Source: Falsiroseomonas sp.
GTDB taxonomy: Bacteria > Pseudomonadota > Alphaproteobacteria > Acetobacterales > Acetobacteraceae
DNA: 64,000 bases
Direction: 5' to 3'
NCBI RefSeq assembly: GCF_030695085.1
Contig: NZ_JAUYTS010000047.1
Span: 1 to 64,000 of the forward strand
The notes under the pieces were generated by a model. It was given only the letters and a program-made list of their open reading frames with translations. It did not search any database and was not told the DNA's origin. The number at the start of each line of letters is the position of its first letter. Positions within the stretch are counted from its first letter, which is position 1. A program made the translations under genes and the position numbers. Positions 16,926 through 25,276 of this stretch are shown in pieces.

Positions 16926-18365
16926 ATGCTGAAGCTTTGCTTCCGGCGCGGCGATCCCACCCCCGGCCTGCCCGTGATCTGGCCGTCCGGCCAGGACTGG
17001 CCGGCGGAGATCACCGCCCTGGCCCAGGCCGCCGGTTTCGGCGCCGAGGCCGGCCGCGTGCTGGATGCGCCCGGCCTGCCGCGCCGCGTGCTGGTCGGCC
17101 TGCCGGCATCCCCGCTTCGGCTGGATTGGGAAAAGGCCGGCGCCGCCGCCGCGGCGGTGCTCGCCGAAGCGCCCCTCGCCATGGTCGCCGCGCCGGGCCT
17201 GGCGCCGGATTCGGTGGCCGCCTTCGCCGCCGGTATGGCGCTGCGCGCCTGGCGCTTCGACCGTCACCGCACCCGCGACCGCAAGCCGGCGCTCGCCCGC
17301 GTCACCTGCTTGGTGGCCGACCCCGCCGCCTGCCGCGCCGCATGGGAAGCGGCGGCACCGGCCATCCGCGGTTGCCTGTTCGCCCGCGACCTGGTCTCGG
17401 AACCCGCCAACCACCTGACCACGCGCCGCTTCGCCGCAAGGCTGGAGGACCTCGCCGAATTCGGCATCCAGGTCGATATCTGGGGCCGCAAGCGGCTGGA
17501 AAAGGCCGGCTTCGGCGCCCTGCTGGCGGTCGGCCGCGGCGCGGCGGAACCACCGCGGCTGGCCGTGCTGCGCTGGCCTGGCCGCTTCGACGCCCCGCCC
17601 ATCGCCCTGGTGGGCAAGGGCCTGGTCTTCGACACCGGCGGCATCTCCATCAAGGGCGCGCAGGGGATGGAGGCGATGCGCGCCGACATGGCCGGCGCGG
17701 CCGCCTGTGCCGGCGCCATACTGGCCCTCGCGCTGCGAAACTGCCCCGCCCCGGTGGTGGCCGTGCTGGCGATCGCGGAGAATGCCACGGGCGCGGACAG
17801 CTACCGCCCCGGCGACGTGCTGCGCACCGCCTCCGGCCGCACCGTGGAGGTGGTGGATACCGACGCAGAAGGCCGCCTGGTGCTGGCGGACGCGCTGCAT
17901 CACGCGACGGCCACGCTGGGCGCGCGGGTTGTGGTGGATCTGGCGACGCTGACGGGGGCCATCGTCACCGCCCTCGGCCCGCACCGCGCCGGGCTGTTCG
18001 GCAATGATGCCGCGCTGCTGGCGGCGCTGGCCGCTTCCGGGGAGGAAACCGGGGAGCATCTGTGGCCGATGCCGATCGGCGCCCGGCACCGCACCGATTT
18101 GCACAGCGACATCGCCGATATCCGCCAATGCATGCCCGCCGGCGCCGGCCGCCTGCAGCCCGATGCCAGCCACGCCGCCGCCTTCCTGGCCGAATTCGCC
18201 GGCCCCACGCCCTGGGCGCATCTGGACATTGCGGGGGTGGACACGCAGGACAAGCCGCATGACCTCGGCCCCGCAGGCGCCACCGGCTTCGGCGTGCGGC
18301 TGCTGGATCGGCTGCTTTCGGCACAGTATGAGGAGCCGCCGGAACCTGCGGGAGGCCGCCCCTGA
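16926..18365 (+). CDS. second M17 family leucyl aminopeptidase
   Basis: A diverged tandem paralogue of the preceding gene: 479 residues, starting at the ATG at 16926. The metal motifs are kept (VFDTGGISIKGAQGMEAMR, DTDAEGRLVLADAL), as are MAGAAACAG and TGADSYRPGDVLRT. The N-terminal domain is shorter and poorly conserved relative to PepA. It probably has a different peptide preference. Its stop overlaps the holC start by one base, so the two are translationally linked. Confidence 0.9.
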   Translation: MLKLCFRRGDPTPGLPVIWPSGQDWPAEITALAQAAGFGAEAGRVLDAPGLPRRVLVGLPASPLRLDWEKAGAAAAAVLAEAPLAMVAAPGLAPDSVAAFAAGMALRAWRFDRHRTRDRKPALARVTCLVADPAACRAAWEAAAPAIRGCLFARDLVSEPANHLTTRRFAARLEDLAEFGIQVDIWGRKRLEKAGFGALLAVGRGAAEPPRLAVLRWPGRFDAPPIALVGKGLVFDTGGISIKGAQGMEAMRADMAGAAACAGAILALALRNCPAPVVAVLAIAENATGADSYRPGDVLRTASGRTVEVVDTDAEGRLVLADALHHATATLGARVVVDLATLTGAIVTALGPHRAGLFGNDAALLAALAASGEETGEHLWPMPIGARHRTDLHSDIADIRQCMPAGAGRLQPDASHAAAFLAEFAGPTPWAHLDIAGVDTQDKPHDLGPAGATGFGVRLLDRLLSAQYEEPPEPAGGRP

Positions 18366-18823
18366 TGGCCGATTACGGCTTCTACCATTTGACCCGGACG
18401 CCGCTGGAACAGGCGTTGCCGAAACTGCTCGGCCGCGTGCTGTCGGGTGGTGGCCGCGCCATGGTGCGGCTGGCGGAACCGCAGCGGCTGGAGGCGCTGG
18501 ATGCCGCGCTCTGGACCTGCACGGACCCGGATTGGCTGCCGCATGGCTCGCCCCGCAGCGGCCACCCGCATCTGCAACCGATCTGGCTGACCACGGAGGA
18601 TGCGGGGCCGGAGGGTGCGCCGAATGGCGCGCGCTTCCTGTTCCTGCTGGAAGCCACGCAATCCGAACGCCTGGACGCCTTCGACCGCGTGCTGGACCTG
18701 TTCGATGGCGGCGATGCGGAAGCCGTGGCCGCCGCCCGCAGCCGCTGGCGCACCGCCAAGGCCGGCGGCCACGCGCTGACATACTGGCAACAGGGCGCGC
18801 GCGGCTGGGAGAAGAAGGCCTGA
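18365..18823 (+). CDS. holC: DNA polymerase III subunit chi
   Basis: Chi links the clamp loader to single-strand binding protein during replication. The 152-residue protein matches alphaproteobacterial HolC: DYGFYHLTRTPLEQALPKLL at the start, LWTCTDPDWLPHG, the P-I-W-L-T segment, FLFLLEATQSERLDAFDRV and a C-terminal HALTYWQQGARGWEKKA. The pepA-holC neighbourhood is conserved in many proteobacteria. Confidence 0.92.
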   Translation: MADYGFYHLTRTPLEQALPKLLGRVLSGGGRAMVRLAEPQRLEALDAALWTCTDPDWLPHGSPRSGHPHLQPIWLTTEDAGPEGAPNGARFLFLLEATQSERLDAFDRVLDLFDGGDAEAVAAARSRWRTAKAGGHALTYWQQGARGWEKKA

Positions 18824-18832
18824 AGGTTCTGA

Positions 18833-18860
18833 TTGCAACCGGCGAATGAAAAAGGATAGT
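18833..18860 (+). promoter_or_regulatory. candidate sigma-70-type promoter of the amidase gene
   Basis: TTGCAA at 18833-18838 and GATAGT at 18855-18860 are separated by 16 bases in the short gap after holC. The run GAATGAAAAAGGATAG is unusually AT-rich for this DNA. Confidence 0.4.
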
Positions 18861-18887
18861 GTTCCTAACCCAGCCGTAGGGGAACAC
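18859..18887 (+). promoter_or_regulatory. inverted repeat covering the amidase ribosome site
   Basis: GTGTTCC at 18859-18865 pairs perfectly with GGAACAC at 18881-18887 across 15 bases. The AGGGG ribosome site (18878-18882) for the ATG at 18892 lies partly in the right arm. The structure could mask the start in mRNA, or be an operator in DNA. Confidence 0.45.
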
Positions 18888-18891
18888 GCCG

Positions 18892-19713
18892 ATGCACATC
18901 GAGAACCACCGCCTCAAAGACGTGCCCTTCGACGCCACGCCGCATATGGGCCGCGAGATCACGCCGCGCTTCCTGGTGATGCACTACACCGCCGGCGGCT
19001 CCGCCCTGAACTCCGTCCGCGCCATCCGCAACCGCGGCCTGTCGGCGCATTTCTTCGTCGATCGCGACGGGGCCATCATCCAGACCGTACCCTGCAACCG
19101 GCTGGCGCATCATGCCGGACCGTCGCAATGGCGCGGGCATGACGGGCTGAACAACTGCTCCATCGGTATCGAGATCGCCAATCTCGGCTGGTTCGACCGC
19201 AAGGAGGCGGCGGGCTGGACCCGCAGCGACCTTGGCGGCCGTTGCCTGCCGGAGCCGGAGGTGCTGATCGCCCGCCACCGCAATGGCGGCCCCAGCATGG
19301 GATGGGAAGCCTATCCCGAGGCGCAGCTCAAGGCCCTCGCCGCGCTGACCGAGGCGATCCGCGCCGCCTATCCCAGCATCCAGGAGGTGGTGGGCCATGA
19401 CGACATCTCCCCCGGCCGCAAGCTGGACCCCGGCCCGGCCTTCCCGCTGGCGCGCTTCCAGCATCTGGGCGGCGCCGCCGGGTCCGGCACGCTGGCGGAG
19501 AACGACCTGGGCGCCTTCGAGGTCTCGTCGCGCGACAATCTGAACCTGCGCGGCGGCCCGGGCACCGGCTTCACCGTGCTCGGCAAGCTGGCGCCGGGTA
19601 CCAGGTTGCGCGTGTTGCGGGAGGAGGGCGATTGGCGCCTGGTGGATCTGCAGGGCGATGCCGTGCCGGACGGTTTTGTTCATGGCGCCTTCCTCCGCCG
19701 CATTGGCGGCTGA
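18892..19713 (+). CDS. N-acetylmuramoyl-L-alanine amidase with C-terminal SH3 domain
   Basis: 273 residues. The Amidase_2 (PGRP-like) zinc domain spans about residues 20-185, with zinc-ligand candidates in FLVMHYTAGG, LAHHAGPSQWRG and VVGHDDISPGRKLDPGPAF. It cleaves the lactyl amide between MurNAc and L-Ala. A bacterial SH3 domain follows (NLNLRGGPGTGFTVLGKL, RLRVLREEGDWRLVDL). There is no signal peptide, so it may act on cytosolic anhydro-muropeptides (AmpD-like) or be released by a non-Sec route. It converges on arsJ with only six bases between stops. Confidence 0.85.
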   Translation: MHIENHRLKDVPFDATPHMGREITPRFLVMHYTAGGSALNSVRAIRNRGLSAHFFVDRDGAIIQTVPCNRLAHHAGPSQWRGHDGLNNCSIGIEIANLGWFDRKEAAGWTRSDLGGRCLPEPEVLIARHRNGGPSMGWEAYPEAQLKALAALTEAIRAAYPSIQEVVGHDDISPGRKLDPGPAFPLARFQHLGGAAGSGTLAENDLGAFEVSSRDNLNLRGGPGTGFTVLGKLAPGTRLRVLREEGDWRLVDLQGDAVPDGFVHGAFLRRIGG

Positions 19714-19719
19714 AGGGCG

Positions 19720-20958
19720 TCAGCGCACCGCCGTTGTCCTGACCACCGGCAGCGCCGTGGTCAGCGCCCAGCAGGCCAGCAGCATCAGCGCCGACCCGGC
19801 GAGGCAGGCCGCCAGCCCGCCCATGCCATACAGCAGGCCCGAGAGCAGCGTGCCGCCGAAGCGCCCGGCGGCATTGGCGGCGTAGTAGAAGCCGACATCC
19901 TCCGCCGCCTTCTCCGACCCCGCATAGGCCAGCACCAGGTAGGAATGGACCGAGGAATTCACCGCGAAGACGAAGCCGAACAACCCCAGCCCCACAACCA
20001 CCACCAGATCCGGCCGCGGCACATCCGCCATCAGCGCGGCGGCCAGCGCGATCGGCAGCAGCGCCAGCAGCAGCGACCACAGCCGCGCCGCCGGCACTTC
20101 GGAAGACAGCCCATCCGCGCTGCGCCGCACCACCGCCGGTGCGGCAGCCTGCACCACGCCATAGCCGATGGTCCACAGCGCCAGGAAGCCGCCGACCATC
20201 GGGAAGCTCCAGCCCGAGGCGTAGAGAAACACCGGGAGCCCGACGACGAACCACACATCCCGCGCGCCGAACAGAAACACCCGCGCCGCCGCCAGCAGGT
20301 TCACGCCACGGCTCTTGCCGAGAAACTCCCGCGCATTCCGCGACGGCTTGGCCCGGCCCATCAGCGGCGGCAGCGACAGCAGCACCGCGACCAGGATCAC
20401 CGCGAGCCCTGCCGCCATGACCCAGAGCGCGCCGCGGAACCCCACCACCTCCAGCAGCACGCCGCCGAGGAAAAAGCCTACCCCCTTCATCGCGTTCTTG
20501 CTGCCGGTGAAGAAGGCGACCCAACGGAACAGTTGGCCGGAAGCCTCCCCCGCCGTCAGCTTGATCGCCGATTTGCTGGCCGTCTTGGTGAGGTCCTTGG
20601 CCACGCCGCAGACGCCCTGCGCCATCACCACCCAGATCACGGAGGTCACCGCCGCCCAATCCGGCGACATCGCCGACAACATGAGAAAGCCCGCGATCTG
20701 CGTCGCCAGCCCCACCGCCAGCATCCGCGCAATGCCGAAGCGCACCGCCAGCCAGCCGCCGATCAGATTGGCGCCGACGCCCGCCGCCTCATACAGCAGG
20801 AACAGGAAGGCCAGCGTGAAGGGCGAATAGCCGAGGCGGAAGAAATGCAGCAGCACCAGCATCCGCAACGCGCCATCGGTCAGCGTGAAGCCCCAATAGG
20901 CCGCGGTGACGATGGCGTAGTTGCGCGTACCCGCGCTGCTGCCGACGGCGGTGCTCAT
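19720..20958 (-). CDS. arsJ: organoarsenical efflux MFS transporter ArsJ
   Basis: ArsJ exports 1-arseno-3-phosphoglycerate, the labile ester GAPDH makes when arsenate replaces phosphate. The 412-residue, twelve-helix MFS protein begins with the ArsJ-like NYAIVTAAYWGFTLTDGALR and LGYSPFTLAFLFLLYE, and has VCGVAKDLTKTASKSAIK. A GAPDH gene lies directly upstream on the same strand, as in known arsJ clusters. A GAAAGAGG site precedes the ATG. The 127-base gap to GAPDH is filled with hairpins. Confidence 0.92.
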   Translation of the reverse strand: MSTAVGSSAGTRNYAIVTAAYWGFTLTDGALRMLVLLHFFRLGYSPFTLAFLFLLYEAAGVGANLIGGWLAVRFGIARMLAVGLATQIAGFLMLSAMSPDWAAVTSVIWVVMAQGVCGVAKDLTKTASKSAIKLTAGEASGQLFRWVAFFTGSKNAMKGVGFFLGGVLLEVVGFRGALWVMAAGLAVILVAVLLSLPPLMGRAKPSRNAREFLGKSRGVNLLAAARVFLFGARDVWFVVGLPVFLYASGWSFPMVGGFLALWTIGYGVVQAAAPAVVRRSADGLSSEVPAARLWSLLLALLPIALAAALMADVPRPDLVVVVGLGLFGFVFAVNSSVHSYLVLAYAGSEKAAEDVGFYYAANAAGRFGGTLLSGLLYGMGGLAACLAGSALMLLACWALTTALPVVRTTAVR

Positions 20959-20969
20959 CCTCTTTCAAG

Positions 20970-21035
20970 CCCCTCAAGCGCCGGGCGCCGCGCATCCGCG
21001 CGGCTTGGCTTCGCCGCATTTGCGGCGGGCGCCAT
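20970..21035. repeat. palindromic intergenic repeat, copy B
   Basis: Read on the minus strand, this contains GGCGCCCGCCGCAAATGCGG, then GCGAAGCCAAGCCGCG, CGGATGCGCGGCGCCCGGCG and CTTGAGGGG, in the same order as copy A at 2288-2347 with a few indels and substitutions. Both copies lie between two minus-strand genes but point in opposite directions. Confidence 0.7.
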
Positions 21036-21059
21036 TCGGCGCCTCGGCCCTGCGGGCCG
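20988..21059. repeat. run of four adjacent perfect hairpins
   Basis: Four 6-bp perfect stems follow one another with at most nine bases between them. CCGCGC-ATCC-GCGCGG is at 20988-21003, CGCCGC-ATTT-GCGGCG at 21012-21027, GGCGCC-ATTC-GGCGCC at 21028-21043 and CGGCCC-TGC-GGGCCG at 21045-21059. Three loops begin AT. Located between the GAPDH stop and the arsJ start; it could attenuate or protect the downstream or upstream mRNA segment. Confidence 0.75.
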
Positions 21060-21085
21060 CAGGTTGGGGATCACTGAGCCTGGTG

Positions 21086-22129
21086 TCACAGCCCGACCTT
21101 TTCCATATGGCAGGCGAGGTCCACCATGCGGCAGGCATAGCCCATCTCATTGTCGTACCAGGCATAGACCTTCAGCAGCGTGCCATCCGTCACCAGCGTG
21201 CTCGGCGCATCGATGATGGCGCTGCGCGTGTCCCGCGCATAATCGATGGACACCAGCGGCCGCGCCTCATAGCCCAGGATGCCCGCGAGTGGCCCTTCAG
21301 CGGCGGCGCGGAACAGGTCATTCACCTCCGCCACGCTGGTCTCCCGCTTCATCTCGAAGACGCAGTCGGTCAGCGATGCATTCAGCACCGGCGCGCGCAC
21401 CGCATGGCCATCCAGCTTGCCCTTCAGCTCCGGATAGATCAGCGCGATCGCCGTGGCGCTGCCCGTCGTCGTCGGCTGCAAGGACAGCATGGCGGACCGC
21501 GCCCGGCGCAGATCCTTGTGCGGCGCATCGACCACGACATTCGTGTTGGTCGGATCATGAATGGTGGTGATCTGGCCGTGCCGGATGCCAATCGACTCAT
21601 GCACCACCTTCACGACCGGGGCGAGGCAGTTGGTGGTGCAGGACGCCGCGGTGACGATCGGGTGTTTTGCAGGGTCGTACAAGTGCTCGTTCACGCCGAC
21701 GACCACGTTCAGCACGCTGTCGAACTTCACCGGCGCCGCGACGATCACCCGCTTCGCGCCGCGGTCGAGATGGCCTTGCAGAACCTCCGGCGTCAGGAAC
21801 TTGCCAGTGCATTCCAGCACCACATCCACGCCCATATCGCCCCAGGGAATGTCGCCGGGCCTGGCATGTTCGGAAAAGGACAAGCGCCTGTCGCCGATGC
21901 GAATGGCGTCCTTGCCCTCCGCCGCGATGCCGCCGCGCCAGCGGCCCTGCACGCTGTCGAATTCCAGCAGATGCGCGCAGGCGGCCGCCCCGCCCTTGAT
22001 CTCGTTCAGATGCACCAGGTCCAGCCGGTTGCCGGCGCGCGGATCCTCCGCCTGGCGATCCGCCGCGCCCAGCGCCGCGCGCAACGCCAGCCGCCCGATG
22101 CGGCCCATGCCGCTGATCCCGACCCTCAT
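21086..22129 (-). CDS. glyceraldehyde-3-phosphate dehydrogenase of the arsenic cluster
   Basis: 347-residue GAPDH with the NAD site [13 protein letters not shown], the catalytic Cys in [39 protein letters not shown] and a C-terminal [17 protein letters not shown]. In ArsJ-type resistance such an enzyme uses arsenate in place of phosphate to form 1-arseno-3-phosphoglycerate. Location between arsR-arsC and arsJ is the reason for that assignment rather than a glycolytic role. Its ATG overlaps the upstream stop by four bases. Confidence 0.92.
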   Translation of the reverse strand: MRVGISGMGRIGRLALRAALGAADRQAEDPRAGNRLDLVHLNEIKGGAAACAHLLEFDSVQGRWRGGIAAEGKDAIRIGDRRLSFSEHARPGDIPWGDMGVDVVLECTGKFLTPEVLQGHLDRGAKRVIVAAPVKFDSVLNVVVGVNEHLYDPAKHPIVTAASCTTNCLAPVVKVVHESIGIRHGQITTIHDPTNTNVVVDAPHKDLRRARSAMLSLQPTTTGSATAIALIYPELKGKLDGHAVRAPVLNASLTDCVFEMKRETSVAEVNDLFRAAAEGPLAGILGYEARPLVSIDYARDTRSAIIDAPSTLVTDGTLLKVYAWYDNEMGYACRMVDLACHMEKVGL

Positions 22130-22983
22130 ACGCGCGCCATCCCTTGTGGAGTTGCCAATTCATCCAGCCGCGCCTTCAGCGCCATGCGGTCCAGCGTGCC
22201 GAAGGGCAGGCTGGTGAAGATGCCGAGGCGCCGTTGCAGCGCGGCATACAGCTCATTCAGCAGCGTCGCGCGTTCCACGGCGCTGCCGGAGAACTTCGCC
22301 GGGTCCGGCAGCGGCCAGGCGGCGGTCAGCGCGGTGGCGCCGAAATCCGGGCAGGCCTGGCCGGCCAGCGTGTCACACAGTGCGATCACGAAATCCATGC
22401 GCGGCGCGTCCGGCCCGGTGAAGACATCCCAGGATTTTGAATGCTGCGCGGACACGTCATGGCCGAGCGCCTTGAGCTGGTTCAGCACCTCCGGCAGCGG
22501 CCCCTCGGCCGCCGGTTCGGACCCGGCCGAGAAGGCACGAAAGCGGCCCTCGCCGATCCGGTTCAGGATGGCCTCCGCCATGATCGACCGGGCGGAATTG
22601 CGCGTGCACAGGAACAGCACGTTGAAACGTGGCGCTTCCATTCGGGGGGTCTCCCTCTCGGTGTCGAACAGGCGGTGCAGGTCGCCGCAGCGCGCCGGCT
22701 CCCCGCCGCAGCAGGCCTCCGCCAGGAAGGCGACCAGCCCGCGCAGGCGTACGATCTGCGCGGCATAGACCAGGCTGCGACCATGCCGCGTCGCCGCGAC
22801 CAGCCCCGCCTGTTCCAGCGCCCGCAGGTGGAAGGACAAGGTGGAGGCCGGCACGCCGAGCCGCGCGCCGATCTCGCCCGCCGGCAGCCCGGAAGGCCCC
22901 GCCGCCAGCAGCGCGCGCATCAACTCCAGCCTGGTGCCCTGGCCGAGGGCGGTGAAGCCTAGGGCCGCCTGTTCGCTGTCCAT
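22126..22983 (-). CDS. ArsR repressor fused to LMW-phosphatase-type arsenate reductase
   Basis: 285 residues in two parts. Residues 1-110 are an ArsR winged helix ([20 protein letters not shown]) with cysteines C91, C92 and C99 in [13 protein letters not shown], much like the As(III)-sensing triad of the Acidithiobacillus-type ArsR. From about residue 118 comes a low-molecular-weight-phosphatase ArsC domain with the CX5R loop C126-TRNSA-R132 and the DPAKF segment typical of thioredoxin-coupled reductases. One polypeptide therefore should sense arsenite and reduce arsenate. It is the first gene of the coupled arsRC-GAPDH-arsJ run. Confidence 0.9.
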   Translation of the reverse strand: MDSEQAALGFTALGQGTRLELMRALLAAGPSGLPAGEIGARLGVPASTLSFHLRALEQAGLVAATRHGRSLVYAAQIVRLRGLVAFLAEACCGGEPARCGDLHRLFDTERETPRMEAPRFNVLFLCTRNSARSIMAEAILNRIGEGRFRAFSAGSEPAAEGPLPEVLNQLKALGHDVSAQHSKSWDVFTGPDAPRMDFVIALCDTLAGQACPDFGATALTAAWPLPDPAKFSGSAVERATLLNELYAALQRRLGIFTSLPFGTLDRMALKARLDELATPQGMARV

Positions 22984-22987
22984 GCTT

Positions 22988-23007
22988 CCAGTAATATCGA
23001 AAGATCA
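22988..23007 (-). promoter_or_regulatory. candidate ArsR operator/promoter
   Basis: An AT-rich island, CAGTAATATCGAAAGATCAG on the plus strand, abuts the arsR-arsC start within otherwise GC-rich DNA, with a short ATC-GAAA-GAT dyad. Autoregulation by ArsR at such a site is the family norm; the exact operator is inference. Confidence 0.3.
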
Positions 23008-23054
23008 GGCCGCGCGGCGTGACGCTTCGATGAAAGCTGGCAGCTTGCCTTGAC

Positions 23055-23098
23055 GCATTTTCCGGGTCGCCTTGCGAAGCTGCAAGGCTCGAAAATGC
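23055..23098 (-). terminator. long imperfect hairpin after arsO
   Basis: Nested perfect arms GCATTTTC (23055-23062)/GAAAATGC (23091-23098) and GCCTTGC/GCAAGGC enclose the loop GAAGCT. The structure starts two bases past the arsO stop. It probably ends the arsO transcript and insulates the ars promoter beyond it. Confidence 0.6.
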
Positions 23099-23099
23099 T

Positions 23100-24152
23100 C
23101 TACGCCAAGGCCCGCACCACGCCCTGCACCGCCTCCCGCGCCGCACGCGTCACCCCGGCCAGGGTGGCCGAGGCCATGCCGGTCCAGTCGCCATAGCCGA
23201 GCAGCCACAAGCGCGGCTCCGCCACCGCCCGGCCATCCGGCCCCACCGCCACCTGCCCCTCCGCATCCAGCACCCCGAGCGGCGCCAGATGGCCGAGCGC
23301 CGGCCGGAAGCCGGTGCACCACAAAATGGCATCCGCCGGAATGCGCGTGCCATCCGCCCAGACCGCCGCATCCGCCTCCAGCCGCGCGAAGCCGCGCAGG
23401 CTGCGGTCGAAGACGCCCCGGGCGCGGGCTTCCCGCACCGGCGGCACGGCGACGATATTGCCGAGGCCGCCGAGTGCCTCCGGCGGCGGCCTGCCCTCCC
23501 GCTGCGCCTGCCAGCGGGCGGTGGCGCGCTCGAACAGCACGCGGCCATCGACGTCATCCGGCAGGAAGACCGGCGGCCGTTCCGTCACCCAGGTGACCTC
23601 CGCGGCGTGGCGGGACAATTCGGCCAGGATCTGCGCGCCGGAATTGCCGCCGCCCACCACCAGCACCCGCTGCCCGGCGAAATCCTCCGGCCGGCGATAC
23701 TGCGCCGAATGGCACTGCACGCCGCGGAACTGGTCGCGGCCGGGAATGTCCGGGATGAAGGGGTGGCTCCAGGTGCCGGTGGCGCTGATCACCGCGCGGG
23801 CGGTGAGGTCCGCACCCTCCAGCCGCAGCCCCTCGGCGGCCCGGTGCACCGCCGCCACCCGCACAGGCCGGCGCACCGGCAGGGCGTAGCGCGCCTCATA
23901 GGCCGCGAGATAGGCCAGCACATCCCGCCGCGGCGGGTAGCCCCCATCGGCCGGCGGCGTCATGGCCCAGCCGGGCAGGGACGACCATTGCGCCGGGGAG
24001 AACAGCGTCAGCGACTCCCAGGCATGACCCCAGGCGCCACCCGGCGCCGTGCCGTCATCCAGGATGGCGAAGGTCAGGCCGGTACGGCGCAGGAAATACC
24101 CCGCCGCCAGCCCTGCCTGGCCGCCGCCGATGATGGCGACGTCCAGCGTCAC
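23100..24152 (-). CDS. arsO: ArsO-type flavin-containing monooxygenase
   Basis: 350-residue FAD/NAD(P)H two-dinucleotide-fold oxidoreductase. FAD motif AIIGGGQAGLAAGYFLRR at the N-terminus; NAD(P)H motif VLVVGGGNSGAQILAELS mid-protein. The segment GGAWGHAWESLTLFSPAQWS fits the ArsO family found in ars operons, whose exact reaction is not settled. It sits 116 bases upstream of arsR-arsC on the same strand but is separated by a hairpin, so it may belong to the unit of the preceding Bug-type gene (5-base gap). Confidence 0.82.
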   Translation of the reverse strand: MTLDVAIIGGGQAGLAAGYFLRRTGLTFAILDDGTAPGGAWGHAWESLTLFSPAQWSSLPGWAMTPPADGGYPPRRDVLAYLAAYEARYALPVRRPVRVAAVHRAAEGLRLEGADLTARAVISATGTWSHPFIPDIPGRDQFRGVQCHSAQYRRPEDFAGQRVLVVGGGNSGAQILAELSRHAAEVTWVTERPPVFLPDDVDGRVLFERATARWQAQREGRPPPEALGGLGNIVAVPPVREARARGVFDRSLRGFARLEADAAVWADGTRIPADAILWCTGFRPALGHLAPLGVLDAEGQVAVGPDGRAVAEPRLWLLGYGDWTGMASATLAGVTRAAREAVQGVVRALA

Positions 24153-24157
24153 GGGTC

Positions 24158-25117
24158 TCAGCCGTCCAGCTTCACGCCCGTCAGCTCCACCAGCTCCGCC
24201 CAGCGCGCCACCTCGGCCCGCTGGAAAGCGGCGAAGGCGGCGGGTGCCAGCGGGTCCAGCGTGAAGGCGGCGGCCACCAGGCGGCGCTTCACCTCGGCAT
24301 CCTCCAGCGCGCCGAGGAAGGCCTGCGCCAGCCGTTCCGCCGCTGCCGCCGGCACGCCGGCCGGGGCGAACAGGCCGAACCAGGCATCCACCGCCATATA
24401 GGGCACGCCGGCCTCCACCGAGGTCGGCACATCGGGGAATTCCGCCAGCCGCGCCGGCGCGCCGATCTGCAAGGCGCGCAGCCGGCCATCCTTCACCAGC
24501 CCCGCCACGGTCGGGAAGGTCGAGGTGTAGAAATTCACCACCCCCGCCACCGTATCCGTCGCCGCCGGCGCCGCGCCCCGATAGGGCACATGCGTGGCAT
24601 TCAGCCCCGACCGCCGCACGAAGCTCTCCGAGATCACATGGCTGGCCGACCCGGCGCCCGAGGAAGCATAGCTCACCGCGCCGGTCAGCTTCGCCAGATC
24701 CGCCATGCTCCGCGCCGGCGAATTGGCCGGCACCACCGTCGCATGATGCACCGTCGCCAGCTTCGCCACGGGGGTGAAGCTGTCCACCACATGATAGGGC
24801 AGGCGCGCCATCATCGCCTGGTTCGAGGCATGGGTCTGGTTGTGGCCGAGGATCAGCGTCAGCCCATCCGGTGCCGCCCGCGTCGCGGCCTCCGCGCCGA
24901 TCACGCCACCGGCGCCTGCGCGATTATCCACCACCACCGGCTGGCCGAGCGTCGCCGCGGCATGTTCGGCGGTGACACGGGCCAGGATATCGGTCGGCCC
25001 GCCGGGCGGCGCCGGCACGATCAGGCGGATTGGTCCCGCCCCCTGCGCCCTGGCGCCCGGGATGATGGCAGGCGCGGCCAGAAGCGGCAGGGCCAGAAGG
25101 CTGCGGCGGCGGAGCAT
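24158..25117 (-). CDS. Bug family (TctC-type) substrate-binding protein
   Basis: 319-residue periplasmic binding protein with signal peptide LRRRSLLALPLLAAPAIIPG ending ARAQ. The Bug fold follows: IRLIVPAPPGGPTDILARV, VVVDNRAGAGGVIGAEA and LILGHNQTHASN. Bug proteins bind carboxylates or other small polar ligands, often without a linked membrane transporter; none is encoded here. It lies five bases upstream of arsO in the same direction, a pairing I cannot explain by function. Confidence 0.88.
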   Translation of the reverse strand: MLRRRSLLALPLLAAPAIIPGARAQGAGPIRLIVPAPPGGPTDILARVTAEHAAATLGQPVVVDNRAGAGGVIGAEAATRAAPDGLTLILGHNQTHASNQAMMARLPYHVVDSFTPVAKLATVHHATVVPANSPARSMADLAKLTGAVSYASSGAGSASHVISESFVRRSGLNATHVPYRGAAPAATDTVAGVVNFYTSTFPTVAGLVKDGRLRALQIGAPARLAEFPDVPTSVEAGVPYMAVDAWFGLFAPAGVPAAAAERLAQAFLGALEDAEVKRRLVAAAFTLDPLAPAAFAAFQRAEVARWAELVELTGVKLDG

Positions 25118-25276
25118 GATGCGGTTTCCCCCAGGACTTGCCTTGCGTTTGGCAACCTCCGCCCCGGCCCGTCAAGTGCCCTCGTTCACGCCTGCGGCAC
25201 CCTGCACGCCAAGGTTGCAAGCGGCCTCAACCCTGGCGCAGGCTGCCCAGGCACAAGACCGGGAGGAATGAGGCCA

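Noticed and set aside
15164-18962. Large minus-strand frames opposite the two aminopeptidases and holC
   Set aside because: High-GC antisense shadows with no motif; the plus-strand genes are certain.
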